Source: Lasiodiplodia sp. COLG20
Lineage: Eukaryota; Ascomycota; Dothideomycetes; Botryosphaeriales; Botryosphaeriaceae
Direction: 5' to 3'
Assembly (NCBI GenBank): GCA_009801085.1
Contig: VNWV01000001.1
Coordinates: forward strand, 8,184,001-8,248,000
DNA length: 64,000 nucleotides
The translations under genes and the position numbers were made by a program. The notes below the pieces were generated by a model. That model was not told the origin of the DNA and ran no database searches. It saw nothing but the letters and a program-made list of their open reading frames with translations. Of this stretch, positions 1 through 12,255 are shown one piece after another (the stretch's first letter is position 1; each line of letters begins with the position of its first letter).

Positions 1-202
1 AAAATATCAGGAAAAGAGGAACGGGGACATCCGCTGACCGGGCATAAAGTCTGGTCAGTTAACTCCGCATCAAAGACGTGGCTACGAATAGCGTGAGGAC
101 GGATACAGATGTTTTCTGCTTGGTCACGTGTCACTCGGCGTGGGACGTTTTGGACCGAAGTGCTTGGCAGGAACCAATAGCCCCGTGGACGTGGGATTGA
201 CG

Positions 203-1477
203 TTATCCCGTCGATCCAATGGGTTTCCGCCCTTCACCGGATGGTCCAGTTGTGCGCAGGAGCTCTTTCAGGCTTTTCTCTGCCGCTGTACCAGCATTCG
301 GATGACTGGGAACAGTTGGGGCAGCGTGATCAGTAAGACGAGTTCCCTCATTGGACCATGGAAGCCATGTCGGGAGAGATGTGGAACGCGGACGAGGTGG
401 ATGATGTGTTGCTGCGTTACCGTTGAGACTTGAAGACGCCCTCGTACCTACAGGCTCTTCGGAAGTGGCAAGGGATACACGTGGGGACGCAGCTCGAGCG
501 GCGGGGCCAGAAGATAGGGTAATGGACGGGCGAGTAGAGTCGGACACCATCCAATGGGCGGCATGGTGGAATCCAGTAGGTGATGGGGGTTCATGATAAT
601 CATCGGCATCGGCATGGCCATCGTTGGGGCCGAAAAGGGCAGCGAGTCCCTTGCGGGCGTTGCTGTCTCCGGAAACAATGCTCTTCAAGCTCCCGTAAGC
701 CGAGTTTTTCCTGCCGCGCGAGCTGTGGCCAGCGGCGGACGAGACGGAAGCGCGCGAGGCAGTCCTGCTGCCGACGAGGCGCTCACTGCTGCTGCTAGCC
801 TCGGGCACGGCCGACAGCGCGGTGTCTCTCACAACGCTCCACCAGCGCTGGCGCTGCTGGGGATCGATTGGTATTGCGGGGTCGAGGACCTCGTGCGGCG
901 GCCGGTGGGCGGTATACTCATCGGCCAGGCTGAGCTTGCTCCGGGCGCAGATGGCGGCAATGGCATCAATTGCACCGGAGATTTCGGGCTCGACGGCGTG
1001 CAGAATTCCATCAAACGAGAAGTCGGCCGCGGGCGGCAGTGACACAGGGCGCTGAGGCATTTGCGACGAGGAGGACTCGCCGCGGCGGTGCGATGAGCCT
1101 CGACGAGATGAGGAGGTACCGCCGGAGTAAGTCCTAACGATGACGGGACGCGAGGAAACGGACGTCTCGGTAGTGGTGGACTTGGGCTTGCCGCGAAGCG
1201 AGGCGCGCCAGGACGCGGCGCCGCTATAGAGTTGGCGGAGGCCGGGAAAGCGTTGCGACGAGGGGTCGGTAGACGACGGCTCTTGCGAGACGGCGGTGGT
1301 GGATGAGGACGGCGACGGGCCCCAGAGGCCAGCGGGGAGCGGCAGGGCCTGGCGGCGGGCATCGGTGTTTCGAGGACGAGTAGACTGGTCGCTCATGTCG
1401 GCTTGGGCGGCGGCGGGCGTCGGCGGCGAGGTCGCGTTGCGGAGCTGGGCGCGGGCTGGCGAGTCAGCGCGGGCCAT
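203..1477 (-). CDS. Ser-rich fungal protein of unknown function
   Basis: An intronless 424-residue frame. It is rich in Ser, Arg and Pro over most of its length and looks largely disordered. One better ordered block, roughly residues 150-220, starts at FSFDGILHAVEPEISGAID and continues through SKLSLADEYTAHRPP and a WW pair; this block could be a short helical domain. No signal peptide, membrane segment or catalytic motif is visible. I chose the first Met; a second Met (MSDQSTRP) about 27 codons in is equally possible. It lies downstream of TAF6 on the same strand. I recognise the style as that of conserved Pezizomycotina proteins, but I cannot assign a function. Frame openness and protein-like composition support it as a gene. 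Confidence 0.6.
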   Translation of the reverse strand: MARADSPARAQLRNATSPPTPAAAQADMSDQSTRPRNTDARRQALPLPAGLWGPSPSSSTTAVSQEPSSTDPSSQRFPGLRQLYSGAASWRASLRGKPKSTTTETSVSSRPVIVRTYSGGTSSSRRGSSHRRGESSSSQMPQRPVSLPPAADFSFDGILHAVEPEISGAIDAIAAICARSKLSLADEYTAHRPPHEVLDPAIPIDPQQRQRWWSVVRDTALSAVPEASSSSERLVGSRTASRASVSSAAGHSSRGRKNSAYGSLKSIVSGDSNARKGLAALFGPNDGHADADDYHEPPSPTGFHHAAHWMVSDSTRPSITLSSGPAARAASPRVSLATSEEPVGTRASSSLNGNAATHHPPRPRSTSLPTWLPWSNEGTRLTDHAAPTVPSHPNAGTAAEKSLKELLRTTGPSGEGRKPIGSTG

Positions 1478-2000
1478 GGTTGCGCGGTCGTCTCACGGCT
1501 CGCTCAGTCCAGTGACTTGCAGCCCATGCGCTGTCATCGCGTGCGGCTCGCAGCTGGTTGGGCGGCGAGCTGCGGCGATGCGTTGTCGGAGGAGCAGACG
1601 CGGGGGAGCCGCAGCCGGCCACTCCAAGCGCGCCCCAGCGTGATCCGCTGCGCGCCGTGCAGCCAGAACTCGCGCCGTTAGAGCAACCTCCCACGCCCCC
1701 AGCCATTGGCCCGCCCTGCGATCGGCGTTCTGGTGTTGACCGGCCAAGCGCGACACGGCGCAGATGTTGTGCGCCACCTCCGACATGCCTTTGACGCTGA
1801 CAGCCCACGCCCGCATTGCATTAGCATGCAGCTGCCTAGCCGGCTCCGGCGTAGCTGCGCTTATCTATCTACATGTGTTTGAGAGGAAGAAGCTGAAGAG
1901 TCGTCGCCCAAACGCCGTTGCCGCACTCAAGGTATCGCATAGCTCGCACCTTCTTTTTACCCGTTGCCCCTCCCGAACGCCCCAGCCCAGCAGTCTTTGC
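1478..2000. other. Intergenic region with a short plus-strand frame
   Basis: This gap separates the Ser-rich protein gene from TAF6, both on the minus strand. A plus-strand frame from ATG 1788 reads MPLTLTAHARIALACSC and then one hydrophobic stretch followed by basic residues (FERKKLKSRR), ending before the TAF6 stop. The hydrophobic-then-basic layout resembles tiny mitochondrial inner-membrane proteins, but I see no family motif, so I do not call a gene. The left half is GC-rich 5' flank of the Ser-rich gene. Confidence 0.3.
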
Positions 2001-3402
2001 TCATAGCGACACGTCCGTCTCCAGGATCTGAGCAATCAGCCGCGGGCGCCCCAGCTCCAGCACCTTAGTCCCCACCACCGTCCCAAGCTTGTCCACCAGC
2101 TTTTCTTTTGTTGCCTCGTCCGATGCCACCCCATTGGCCAATGGCGCTGCCCCGCGCTCCATCGACTGCAGCCCGCGCAGGATCACCGCCACTACCATGT
2201 CCGCCTCGGTCCTAGTCGCCTCATCTGCCAGCCGCTCCTTCAGCACCGCGTCAAACAGCTTGAGGTTCGGCAGGATTAGGAACTTGACTCCGTCCGGGCC
2301 CATGATGCCCTGCAGTCCCAGGATCGAGCCATAGTGCGTTCCACACGGTTTCTTATCGTCCAGGAAGTTCTTGCACAGTGTGCCCGCTAGCCGTTTCTTC
2401 AGCGTCTGCGACGAGTTGCCATAGCGCTTTGCAATCTCGATGATGATGGTGCCCGCAAGGTCGCGCAGGTCGAAGTGTGCCAGCGGATTTCCCTCGGCGC
2501 CCGTGCCTAACCGCTTGCCCATCAGGCATGTCAGCACTGGCGCCACCAGCCCGGTGATGTAGGCGTCCATGTACAGGCTGGGGTTGGTGAGCAGCGCCGA
2601 CGTCATGTGCATCATCTGCGTGAGGATGAACAGGTCCTTCATGTTGTGCGTCACCTTCTCCGCTATGTATTGCACAAAATACGGCACCAGCTGGTGCAGT
2701 CCGGGGTCCGTTCGCAGGCTGCCCAACGCCTGCGCTCGCCACTCTTCATTGTCAGCATCGCCGAGAGCGCTGACGATGCGGTCAAAATATAGCTGTAGCT
2801 CCTTGGAGATGACGTGTTTGACTTGAGGCTTGATCGCCACATTGTCGTAGCCATTGACAGCAGCGAGGTGTGGATTCGCGCCTGGTCCCTTGGGCAGCAG
2901 GTCTTGGTGCCGCGAGTCGGCCGAGGTGGGATTCTGGGCGATGGCAGGCTGGACGCCCTCGAGAGCGAGCCAGTGTGCTGCAGACTGTCAGCGCGGGGTC
3001 TTGCGGGCGGCGGGCGGCCTCCCTATGCTCACCTGTAAAGGAGATTTCGCGCGGCACTTTGGGCAGCGGGGCGTTGATGAGCTTCTCGAAGTCGACTTCC
3101 TCGTCCTCGACGTAGAATAGCGGCTGGCCGGGGCCCATGGACGCCTCGCCAAAGCGCAGCGGGCGTGTCGACTCGTAGCCATACAGCGGTTCAACGTCCA
3201 GCGCGCGCAGTGCCTGGGAGACATCCTGCGTGCTCAGAGTGGTCCGCTTAGAATGGCGCATGAACTTCAGCGCTTCCTCCAGCACCTGGCCTATCCTGAA
3301 CTCGACGTCGCGAGCTAGATCCTCGGCTACGTCGTCGCCGAGCGAGGCGATGCCAACCGACTCAGCGACATCTTTGATGTTGTCGGGATTCCAGACCGAC
3401 AT
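2001..3402 (-). CDS. TAF6: TFIID subunit TAF6
   Basis: Encodes a 448-residue TAF6, the histone-fold subunit that pairs with TAF9 in TFIID (and in SAGA in some fungi) in the nucleus. There are two exons, 3402-3033 and 2977-2001, joined over a 55-nt intron. The join restores [19 protein letters not shown], the family signature after the histone fold. Residues 1-70 form the TAF histone fold ([16 protein letters not shown], then [21 protein letters not shown]). After a linker, the C-terminal half is the TAF6C HEAT-like domain, from [15 protein letters not shown] to the end. Length and domain order match fungal TAF6. The start is the first Met and gives the usual N-terminus. The identification is by recalled family consensus and is firm. 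Confidence 0.95.
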
Positions 3403-3849
3403 GGTGTGCAGGTCCGCGAGGAGGGCGAGCGACGGCGCAAGGTGCGGAGCGGGCAGGTAGTGGAGGTGTCAGGGTGTTGATATGGACTGGAAGGCCTTCG
3501 CAACGGGCGGACTAACGGCGCATGGCGGTTCGTCTTTTTGACAGAGGGAAGGATCAAAGGCGCGTCGTGGAGGGAATAAATGTGCGGTCGCGTGAATGCC
3601 AAAGCTGAGGGCGATGGAAGACGTGACGGGCGTTTCCTGCCAAGCTCGCTGCAGCTTCCGCCTGCGGCCCGAGCTCCCGGACCGGGGCATACCCTCACCT
3701 TTCATCAATTGCACTTCACTTTCCCACTCACCTGCAGTCAGAGAATATTGTTATGATACCTACTCCCACGCGGCAGCCCATAATAAGAATCAACTTTGCA
3801 CCTTGTTTTCACAAATGTTACATGCGCTCCTGTTAACTTGCAACAAGCT
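3403..3849. other. TAF6 promoter and Kelch-gene 3' flank
   Basis: About 450 nt between two leftward genes. It must hold the TAF6 promoter and the terminator of the Kelch-type gene. I see no extra frame worth calling and no clear motif. Confidence 0.5.
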
Positions 3850-5862
3850 CTAGACATTCGATGAATCAGCCAGCTCCCTTCTCCCTGTATCTTGAAGTTC
3901 GACGGGCCGTCCATCACTGGTGTCGAGCTCGTGTCTCATGACCTCATTTTCTAACTCCTGCGGATGCTGCTTGTTGCTTAAAGCCGAACTTCCCCCTTCT
4001 TTACTCATAAGGCTCACAGCCGAAGACTGCTGCTGCCTTTGGAGCTTGTACTTGCGCAGGCAGAAGAATGCCATCCCTCCGGCGATCAGGGCGGTCCCAG
4101 CAACAGCGCCTACTACGGCGCCAGCAATGACGCCGCCGGAAGTCGAGCTGGACGACTGCGATGACGTTTCTGCTGGACTACTGCTGCTGCTCACTGGGCT
4201 ACTGCCACCCGTGACGGCAGCCTGGGCAAAGAGGTTGGTCGGTGCGGATGGAACGTTGAAATGTCTACTAAATATGGTTTCGAGAGCAGCGTTATTAGAG
4301 CTCCATCCCCCACTAGGGGCAGTTACTGTAGCGCTTCCGGAAGGTCTGGAGAAAGTCGTCAGTGACTTATTCAGTGAGAGGAATGGGAGAAGCTACCCTC
4401 CACCTATCACACTGTATATCTGTGGGTTGACCCGATATGGGCTGGTGTTGTTAGGATCGTAGCTGGAAAGCCAAGCGTAGCTGGTGAGATTTAGAAGCCG
4501 GATCGGCGAGTAAATCGAATTGCAATTTTCCTTCTCGTTTATGGAGGCCGCGTTGTTCTTTATCCAGCCGCCTATGACGAAGCCACTGTCCTCCCTCCAT
4601 TTCAAACCGCGGTGGCGGAGACGGCCGAGGCCTTCCCCCATATTTTCCTTTTCAATGTTGCCGGTATCGGCTATCTTAATCCACGTGAATGATGGGAGGC
4701 TGAGGACATCTAAACCCCAAGGGCGTCTTAGCTTATTATGCAAAGTCGACATGCAAAGTTCTTCTCCTTACATATATCTTCGTATGCCTTGCCGGCGAGT
4801 AAGCTCCAGCCGCCGTAGACGGTGATGGTGTATGAGCTGCCGTCTGCAGCCGGTGTCATCCAATAGCTGAATATTCCTCTATCATGGGGCGCACTACCAC
4901 TGGTGTCCACTGTGTACCATTTCTTGGAGGCGATGTCGTAAACGTCGACGGATGACATGGGAGCATCATCCCAGGGGAACTTATCGCCGTACTCGGATCC
5001 TTTTTCGGCCACCTGTTTAAAAGAACATCAGCTCAAGCCTTCCCCCGATCCAGCAAGAGCTGCATACGTTGTATCCACCAATACTGATTAAAACACCCTG
5101 CTCTCCGACTGGGATAAAGACCAGCTGACCTTCACTTCTCAGCGGCCCGGGCGATTTTAGGTTGCTGTATGAAAAAGATGTGTCGTTTTCCCAAGTCAAA
5201 GCGGCAGGGTTGCTGGAATTGAACCGAATGATTCCTGGTGTGTCACCCTCCTTGCCTCCTGAGAAAAAAGACAAGCCGGCGCCGGGAATGCTGGCAAATA
5301 GCGCAGTTTCTCGATTTCCATGCTGATAATTCCCCCCCTTCACGGTAACCTCCCGCCAAAGGCTGTCCATAACATTGTATGCCCAAAGACGGTTGGTCGC
5401 GCTCTCGTCAGAACTTGGGAGACCTGCATATAGATACAAGGTTGTGTTGTCGTAGAAGAAAGCGCCTGATGCGGAGTCCCAGGGTACGTCGGACGGTAGA
5501 TCGCTCGAGTATAGCTGGTCTGTTAGAAGACCAGTAACAGAAAAGCTCCCATTAAGCCTTAGTGTGAAGAGATTCGGCTTGGGTGCTCTAGTGGTGTCTC
5601 CGATGAAGTTATAGTTGCCGTTCATGAAGAATATCTGATCGCCGACAATAGCAGCTATTATGCCACTCTCAGCATAAACACTTGATACGATCGAATGGTA
5701 CATACCTCGCTGATTGGTCATGCTACACAAGCTCTCCCCAGCTGCTTTCCATGGCCGAAACTGCTCATCAGCTCGTAGCTCTATGTTTGCAGCGCGGGTT
5801 GTGGCGCTTGCTAATAGCGTGACGACTAGCAGCCAGCTTTGCCGTACCCAAGAACCGGACAT
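3850..5862 (-). CDS. Kelch-type cell-surface membrane protein
   Basis: A spliced 614-residue protein with four exons: 5862-5068, 5012-4772, 4709-4397 and 4345-3850. Introns are 55, 62 and 51 nt. The joins give continuous Kelch-like text, for example GGYN to VAEKG and YEDI to YVLSLPSFTWIKI. It starts with a signal peptide (SWLLVVTLLASATTRA). An ectodomain of Kelch-like beta-propeller repeats follows, with N-glycosylation sequons and recurrent GG and W motifs. Near residue 520 there is one transmembrane segment (GGVIAGAVVGAVAGTALIA), then a basic stop-transfer and a cytoplasmic tail of about 70 residues. A Ser/Thr stalk precedes the membrane segment. This architecture is common for Pezizomycotina surface proteins whose ligands are unknown. 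Propeller assignment is confident; any sensing or adhesion role is inference. Confidence 0.85.
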
Positions 5863-6727
5863 AGTCGAGACGTAACGGTAGAAGGCTGGAAGTTTCGTGC
5901 GCAGGGCGAGAGGGTGACGGCTTATACGGATTCACTGGCCCCCACTGTCTCAACAGCAGCATCGATCAGCAACAAATGGCAGCCATCTGCTCCCCCTTTG
6001 TTCATGCAGCTCACCTGATAAGTTTCTGGGCTTGATTACGGTGTCATGTTGTGGGACACGGCTTTTCGATCATTAAATGGTTAGGCAAGTAGCACAGATA
6101 GGTTTTGCACTACAAACGGTTCCGAGCAGAGCCGCACTCAGTAAGACATCAAGACAGTAAGACAGGATGCTCCAAACTTCCACGGTATTATCATAAATTA
6201 TCTCGGAGATGCAGCCGTGCTGCATCTTGAAATTTTGCGCGATTCATCGGAAGACGTCCCAGCATCACAGCTGAGCGGCTCGAGTAGTTACTGTTAATAA
6301 ATCTCGATTAGTGACTTGTGCAACATATCCGCACCAGCAAGCAAGGCGCCAAGGTCCTTTCTACTATATAATGACTTGCAGCCACATGCCTTAATGGAAA
6401 CGGATGGCTACCACTCTTGATTGGCTGAAATGTAGGCTTACAGCCGGAAGAACTCTGCCAAGTCCGTAGCAGATATTATTGGTCAACGCATCAGCCTATA
6501 GGGTTTGATAAAGATGCATGGATCGTGTTTGTTCTTCAAGGCGGCACTTGGTTTTGTTTGCTTCCCCATTGCGTTTTTCCTTATGCGTATGGAGGAATCT
6601 CGGTCGAGATAAGTAGTGACGCTATTGTGTGACTCATTGATTTCTCCGGTTTTTAGTACGACCGAATGCAACAACACCCCCGCAATTCCTCCTCAGAAGG
6701 CCTATCGACAGAACTTCACTCGTTACC
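5863..6727. other. Divergent intergenic region
   Basis: AT-richer spacer between the leftward Kelch gene and the rightward GNAT gene, so it should contain both promoters. Only short frames without protein-like composition are present. No repeat or RNA gene recognised. Confidence 0.5.
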
Positions 6728-7623
6728 ATGGCATCCAAATCCAAGATCCAGCTATTTCCATGGGATCCTGAGTCTCCAGACCATGTTCAGAGACTTGTAG
6801 AGCAGAGACTGCAGTGTGGATGGGATTCGGAGAAAGTTGACTCGCAATGGCGAGATGAGCAAAGGGCTGGTGCCAGATGCACTTACTGGATTGTACGTTG
6901 TCCATACAGACGAATTATCCCATCGGTCATTTCAACTTGGGAAAGCCTAACGGATGCCTGATTAGTGCTTTTCACCGGAAGATCCTGAATCCCATGAAAA
7001 GCTTCGTCTTCATCAAACTGCATACCCAAAGGTTTGTGATCAGCCATCCAAGGCAGCCCTTAATATTTCTCTGACTCCTGGTTAGGAGAAAGATTCCTTG
7101 AAAGATACTGCGGGTGCAATTCGAGGCGTTTCCCGAGAACCGTCAATGGCTACGATCCACCCCATCGGCCACATCTCTATCGGCACTGGAAATCCTGCGG
7201 CGAAGCACCTCGATTTGGATCTGCCAGATAACGGAGTCTACTGGATCAAGACCTTCTACGTATCTCACGTACTTCAGAGCAAAGGAGTTGGAAGGGCAGC
7301 GATGGACATGATCGAAACAATGGCAGTTAAAGAGCCGCTTTTTGCAAAAACCCTTGCTTTGGACACGGTGCACAAAGATGACCAAATCAAACCAGAGTTC
7401 TTTTTGGAAAACGGACAGGAGCCGCGAAAGGTTTGTCTTCAAATGGTTGGCAGTGGTGTAAAGAATCTGCACTAACACTTCTTAACAGATGACTAATCAT
7501 GAATGGTATACGCGGAGGGGCTACCGTGATATAAAAGTGGTGCAAAACTTCTATACATCGCCAGATAGCAATGGCAAAGTATGGGACATAAAGACGATTT
7601 TCATGAGAAGAGACATAAGCTAA
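6728..7623 (+). CDS. GNAT-family N-acetyltransferase
   Basis: A 214-residue protein from three exons: 6728-6892, 7086-7430 and 7489-7623. The joins are CTYWI to EKDSL and EPRK to MTNHEWY. The second exon carries the acetyl-CoA-binding core: HPIGHISIG (beta strand), VYWIKTFYVSHVLQSKGVGRAAMD (the R/Q-x-x-G-x-G/A-type loop is QSKGVGRA), then LALDTV. The third exon holds the GYRDIK strand that usually closes the GNAT fold. The substrate cannot be told from sequence. The first intron is long for this window (193 nt), so a small missed exon is possible there. The start Met MASKSKIQLFPW resembles other fungal members. Confidence 0.8.
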
Positions 7624-8221
7624 GGTGGTGTTTCGGGAATATCGGACTGGATTGGAGAATCTTCCTGACCAAATTGTATGCAACATATGAAACCAATGTT
7701 TGAGTCTTGTTCTACCCTGGCTGAGACTCGAGAGCGTGATTTAGCACCAGCGGATCCAGACAAGCGATGTGCTGCACTCTCGTATCTGCATAACGAGCTG
7801 AGCCCGGCCCCCAACTGAACGATATCGTTCCCATCTCACGAGGCGCGGAAAAGGACCAACGCAGATGATGCCTTGCGCGGAAACAGTGATCATTCGGTTG
7901 TACAGGGAGGATCACACCGTGCTGATGGGCTTATGGAGAAGAAAATCTCACGCGATGTTCCGCCAATGTTACCATTGGCTTGCTGACAGCATCCTAAAGT
8001 AAGCGAAGAGATGAACAGCTGATGCCCAGGCACCCAATGCGGCTCCGTTACGCTTTTGTGATACACACACAATAACGAAGGAAGTAAGCGCATGTGATGA
8101 GGCGCATCGCTGTGTGCATAGGCAAACAAGATATATAGAAGCCACAAGAACTGTAAAGTCTCGACAACCGGTCGCTCCAACTTCGCAGGATCATATTCCA
8201 AGCAACTTTCACAGAATTCCC
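7624..8221. other. Intergenic region upstream of the dioxygenase
   Basis: About 600 nt between two rightward genes. It should carry the promoter of the alpha-dioxygenase gene. No convincing frame, repeat or RNA gene seen. The dioxygenase frame stays open upstream of its chosen Met as far as an ATG at 8114, so a longer N-terminus is possible but does not look conserved. Confidence 0.45.
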
Positions 8222-10289
8222 ATGGAACCTGACGAGTATCGGCCCTCTTTCCTGGAGCGCTTGCTTGTCAAGACATTTCGGCTTGTGAACAAGGTTGTAT
8301 CTTGGCACAAGCTTCCGGGGATAATCGGGACATTAAATCTCGGTGCTCTCAGAGTCGAATTGCGCCAGCACAACCTTCATGACGGCTACGCGTCTGCTAC
8401 CGCTCAGGGAAATCCGCAGGATACGCCACTAACGGACGAGAGATTCCTGCATGCGCGCAACTCGGATGGGAAGTTCAACTCCTTGGACCAGCCACGCATG
8501 GGCAGCAGGTGTATGCGCTTTGGAAGAAACTTTCCTCGGAAGGCCACGGAGAAGCCGAGTCAGGATGAACTATGGACGCCCAATCCTAGACTCCTCAGTG
8601 AGCGCATAATGGCCAGGCAGCCTGGGGGCTTCAAACCTGCCACGTCCCTGAACTTACTCGCCGCTGCATGGATCCAGTTTCAAACTCACGACTGGTTCTT
8701 CCACGAAACGGTATGTCTGATGTCACTACACGAACATTACCGTGTGCCCCCTACTCCTTCGTGGGGTTCATATTTACTGACTACCATCCGCCAGAGCGAT
8801 GACTCTTTCGACATTCCTCTTCCACCGGGAGATGAATGGCAGGGCGGAAGCATGAAGCTGCCCCGGACCAAGCCAGATGATATCCTTGATACCTCCGACG
8901 TCAAATGTCCTGGGTACAAAAACACCCTGACGGCATGGTGGGATGCGTCGCAGATCTACGGTCCGACAGAAGAAGCAACGAAAAAGTTGCGTGGAGAAAC
9001 TCCAGACGGAAAATTGACACTGGTTCCAATCGAGGGTGGGGCGGGATTCGTGCTGCCTCGCGACAAGTTTGGTGACATCGAGACCGGCTTCTCGAACAAC
9101 TGGTGGACTGGGATTGAGATGTTGCATACCTTGTTCGCCATGGAACACAACGCCATCTGCGACAAATTGCGAAAATCATACCCCGAATGGACAGGGTGAG
9201 TCTGCGATGAAAATTTTGAGAGCTGTTGTCTGACTGTCACTGTAGAGATCAAATCTTCGACAAGGCTCGGTTAGTCAACTCTGCTCTGATGGCGAAGATT
9301 CACACTATCGAGTGGACTCCAGCCATCCTGGCGCACCCTGCTCTTCGAATCAGCATGAACGCGAATTGGTGGGGCCTTGCGGGAGAGACCTTGAATAAGC
9401 TTGTCGGTCGAATCTCCAAAAACGAAGCCATCAGCGGTATTCCTGGATCGACTGTCGACCACTTTGGGGCGCCATACTCCCTAACAGAAGAGTTCGTGTC
9501 TGTGTACAGAATGCACTCTCTCATTCCGGGTACGTCATTCATTGGAGCTTTGTGTCACCATTTTGCTAAGTTTGAGCTGTAGATCAAATTGCATTCTTCA
9601 ATTCTGGCAGCGGCGAGCATCAAGAGAGCGTCCCAACAGAGGACTTGACGTTTACACACGCTCGAAGGCCCTTCGAAGATGGTCTGTCCTTTGCGGATGC
9701 CTTCTACTCATTCGGAATAAATTATCCGGGAGCCATCACCAACAAAAACTATCCCAATTTCCTGCGAGACCTTACCACCCCCGACGGTTTGCACCGCGAC
9801 ATGGGAACTGTCGACATTCTTCGAGACCGTGAGCGCGGTGTTCCCCGCTACAATCAGTTCCGACGACTTCTCCGTATGTCCGCCCCGAAAACCTTTGAGG
9901 AGCTTACAGGAGGCGACAAGGTCTTGGCAGCTGAGCTTTCGGAGCTGTACAATGGCGATATCGAGCTAGTAGATTGCTTGGTGGGCTCGCAATGCGAGCC
10001 TCTGCCGAAAGGCTTTGGCTTCAGTGATACTGCCTTCCGCATCTTCATTCTAATGGCCAGCAGGAGGCTGAACAGTGATCGTTTCATTGCTGGTCAGTGG
10101 AACGAAGACACTTACACAAAGGAAGGTCTACATTGGGTTCAATATACGGACATGAAAGATGTGATCGGACGGCATTTCCCTGGACTGCGGGATGTTTTGA
10201 AGAAGAGTAAGAATGTGTTTGCTCCGTGGGAGAAGCTGTCTGAGTCGAACAACTACACTGGCGTGGAGACGAACGAGCCGAGGAAATAG
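8222..10289 (+). CDS. Alpha-dioxygenase-like haem peroxidase (fatty acid oxygenase)
   Basis: A 626-residue member of the animal-haem-peroxidase/cyclooxygenase superfamily, closest in pattern to plant pathogen-inducible alpha-dioxygenase (about 640 residues). Exons are 8222-8710, 8795-9195, 9246-9529 and 9583-10289. The first intron (84 nt) has no stop and is a multiple of three, so it could be misread as coding. Visible motifs are RLVNKVVSWHKLPG with LRVELRQHNLHD near the N-terminus, distal haem His156 in THDWFF, and VYRMHSLIPD. In that last motif Tyr384 and His387 match the radical Tyr and proximal haem His of cyclooxygenase. The family converts fatty acids to 2-hydroperoxy acids. There is no EGF-like or P450 domain, so it is not a Ppo/LDS enzyme. 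It faces an SDR gene, stop to stop. Confidence 0.88.
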
Positions 10290-10473
10290 ATCAGTTCTTG
10301 CAAGAGGGATTATGGAGGTTGCTCTTTTGCCACTCTTTCATCAAAATACATATATATATGATGGGCACTTCGGAAGTACAACGCAGCGTTGCAAAACGCC
10401 TCTTTTAATATCGGAGTTCTTTCTTCCCACAGCCTTTCCACGGTCATTGCCTCTCTTTTGCTTCCTTGCATTT

Positions 10474-11645
10474 TCATTTAGAGAATCCCATGATGCCCAA
10501 CATTTTCTCCTCTTGTTCAGGCCAACCAACAATGTCATTATTAAGGAACTCATGCATTGCCTTACCCGCGTTCCAGCCTTCCGGATCGTCCTCGAGATCC
10601 AGCACACGATGGGGACCAATGCAAAAAGCGCGACCTTGTGGAGATCAATCAGTAACAAGTCATTTTGCTGTCTAGAACCCCTGAGAAAAAAGAAAGAATT
10701 TTACCATTCACGTTCTTGTCCGATGCGCAACGCAACGCTGACATGACGGCCTGATCCACGTGGCCCTCTGGTGCTCCGACAGCGCGGAACATCTTCATCC
10801 ACTCAACAGTCATGCTGGTAGGAATGATCCACGGCGCCATCAAGTTCACCCGGTGTCCACGACTGGCGAAGATTGGTCTGATGCTCCTGAACAAACCCCT
10901 TGCGCCATATTTTGATGAAGTATACGCCGACATCAGTGGAATGTCGAAGTACGCAGCCAGACTCGCAATCAGAAGGAGAGATTTGGGCTCGGATGAGGTG
11001 GACTTCTGCGTAAACTCAAAGTAGAGTTGAGCGAGCTTAGCCGTGAAGGATAGCCCGATGGAGTTGGTTTCCCAAGCTATGGTTGGGGGTTCTGGCGGGG
11101 TCTCGTCCAGCGAGGTGATGCCCGGCTCATCGGGTACGACAAAGGTCTCGCTGAATGTACCGGCGCCCGCAACAACTATGTCTAGTGTCTCGTCGGGATG
11201 GAACTTGACAGCCGCCTTGAAGGCTTCCACCTGTGATTGCCACGATCGGACGTCTGCCTTGATGAATTGGACCCTGAATTTTGCATCTTATCAGACCGAA
11301 TTGCTCTGTATTCTAGACCAGCGCACTTGAATCAGCATACTTCAGTTCGCGAACCCGGAGGCTTTCAGCGTGTTGCTTGCCGGCCTCTTCATTGATGTCG
11401 ACCAACGTAACGTAGGCGCTGACGAGAGGAAGATTTGTCCAGTTATATTAGCTTTCTGCCGGAAGATGCGATATCGATTTAATTGTTTAGTCATACCCTT
11501 TCTCTGCAAAGGAAGTCCCAATGGCGAGACTGATTCCTGAAGAACCGCCAGTAATGAGGACGTTCTTTCCCTCCAAATTATCGGCAGGCAGAAGCTTATT
11601 CGCCTCTTCGTGGCTCAGGGCGGATGATAGAGGAATAGGCGCCAT
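10474..11645 (-). CDS. SDR, 15-hydroxyprostaglandin-dehydrogenase-like
   Basis: A 318-residue classical short-chain dehydrogenase from four exons: 11645-11497, 11418-11341, 11273-10705 and 10634-10474. The Rossmann motif is LITGGSSGIS (TGxxxGxx). The acidic VTLVDIN follows beta-2, which points to NAD rather than NADP. The catalytic set is Ser180 (LLLIASLAAY), Tyr193 and Lys197 (SAYTSSK). The C-terminal exon gives GRAFCIGPHRVLDLEDDPEG, typical of fungal proteins annotated as 15-PGDH-like. It converges with the alpha-dioxygenase gene, 184 nt between stop codons. A role in oxidising a hydroxy fatty acid is possible but is inferred from position only. Confidence 0.88.
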
Positions 11646-12255
11646 CGCTTATTTCCGAAATTGCGTGATGCGAATTGCAGGAGTGTGGTCTCTGATCTAC
11701 AGTGGCGGGAGCTGCATCATTTATCATGCTCGGTGGGGCAAGTGAATTTATATACGTACATTAGTGAGTTGCGGCATAGCCCAGTTACCTTTCCGAGAGC
11801 CGAGAGCAACGACAGGCGTCGACCGTCGATCAAAAGAAGGAGTCTCCGTAAATGGCCTGATAGGTGGATCATTCACGAGGCTGAGCAACCCACATTTATT
11901 GATAGCGCGGCCAAGGGTTTCAAAAGGCCCTATCCACGTTGCCCATCCACCACTCAGAAGCGACTGGACCCTGACAAGTTCCCCAGACTGTACATTGCTC
12001 CAGTTACTTTATGGGTCCTCTCTGCATCCGTCCCTGTAACGCTCGGTGCGCGCTCTGGCCCTCCCCCGCAGACAATCCTTTCTAGACCGTCCCGCATGCT
12101 TTTCGCCACCCTCAATCAGTTACCCTTGATTGATAGTGTTCTTACCCTAGTCCACTCTTGTGCGAGCCTGTGCTATTCTGCCACGACCGTTGTCGTCACC
12201 CCGCACTTCACGAATGGGCTTTTCTGGTACTATACAAAACCCTCGTGCAGCGGAA

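Noticed and set aside
8222..10289. Ppo/linoleate diol synthase identity for the haem enzyme
   Set aside because: At 626 residues it lacks the C-terminal P450 domain and its motifs follow alpha-dioxygenase more closely.
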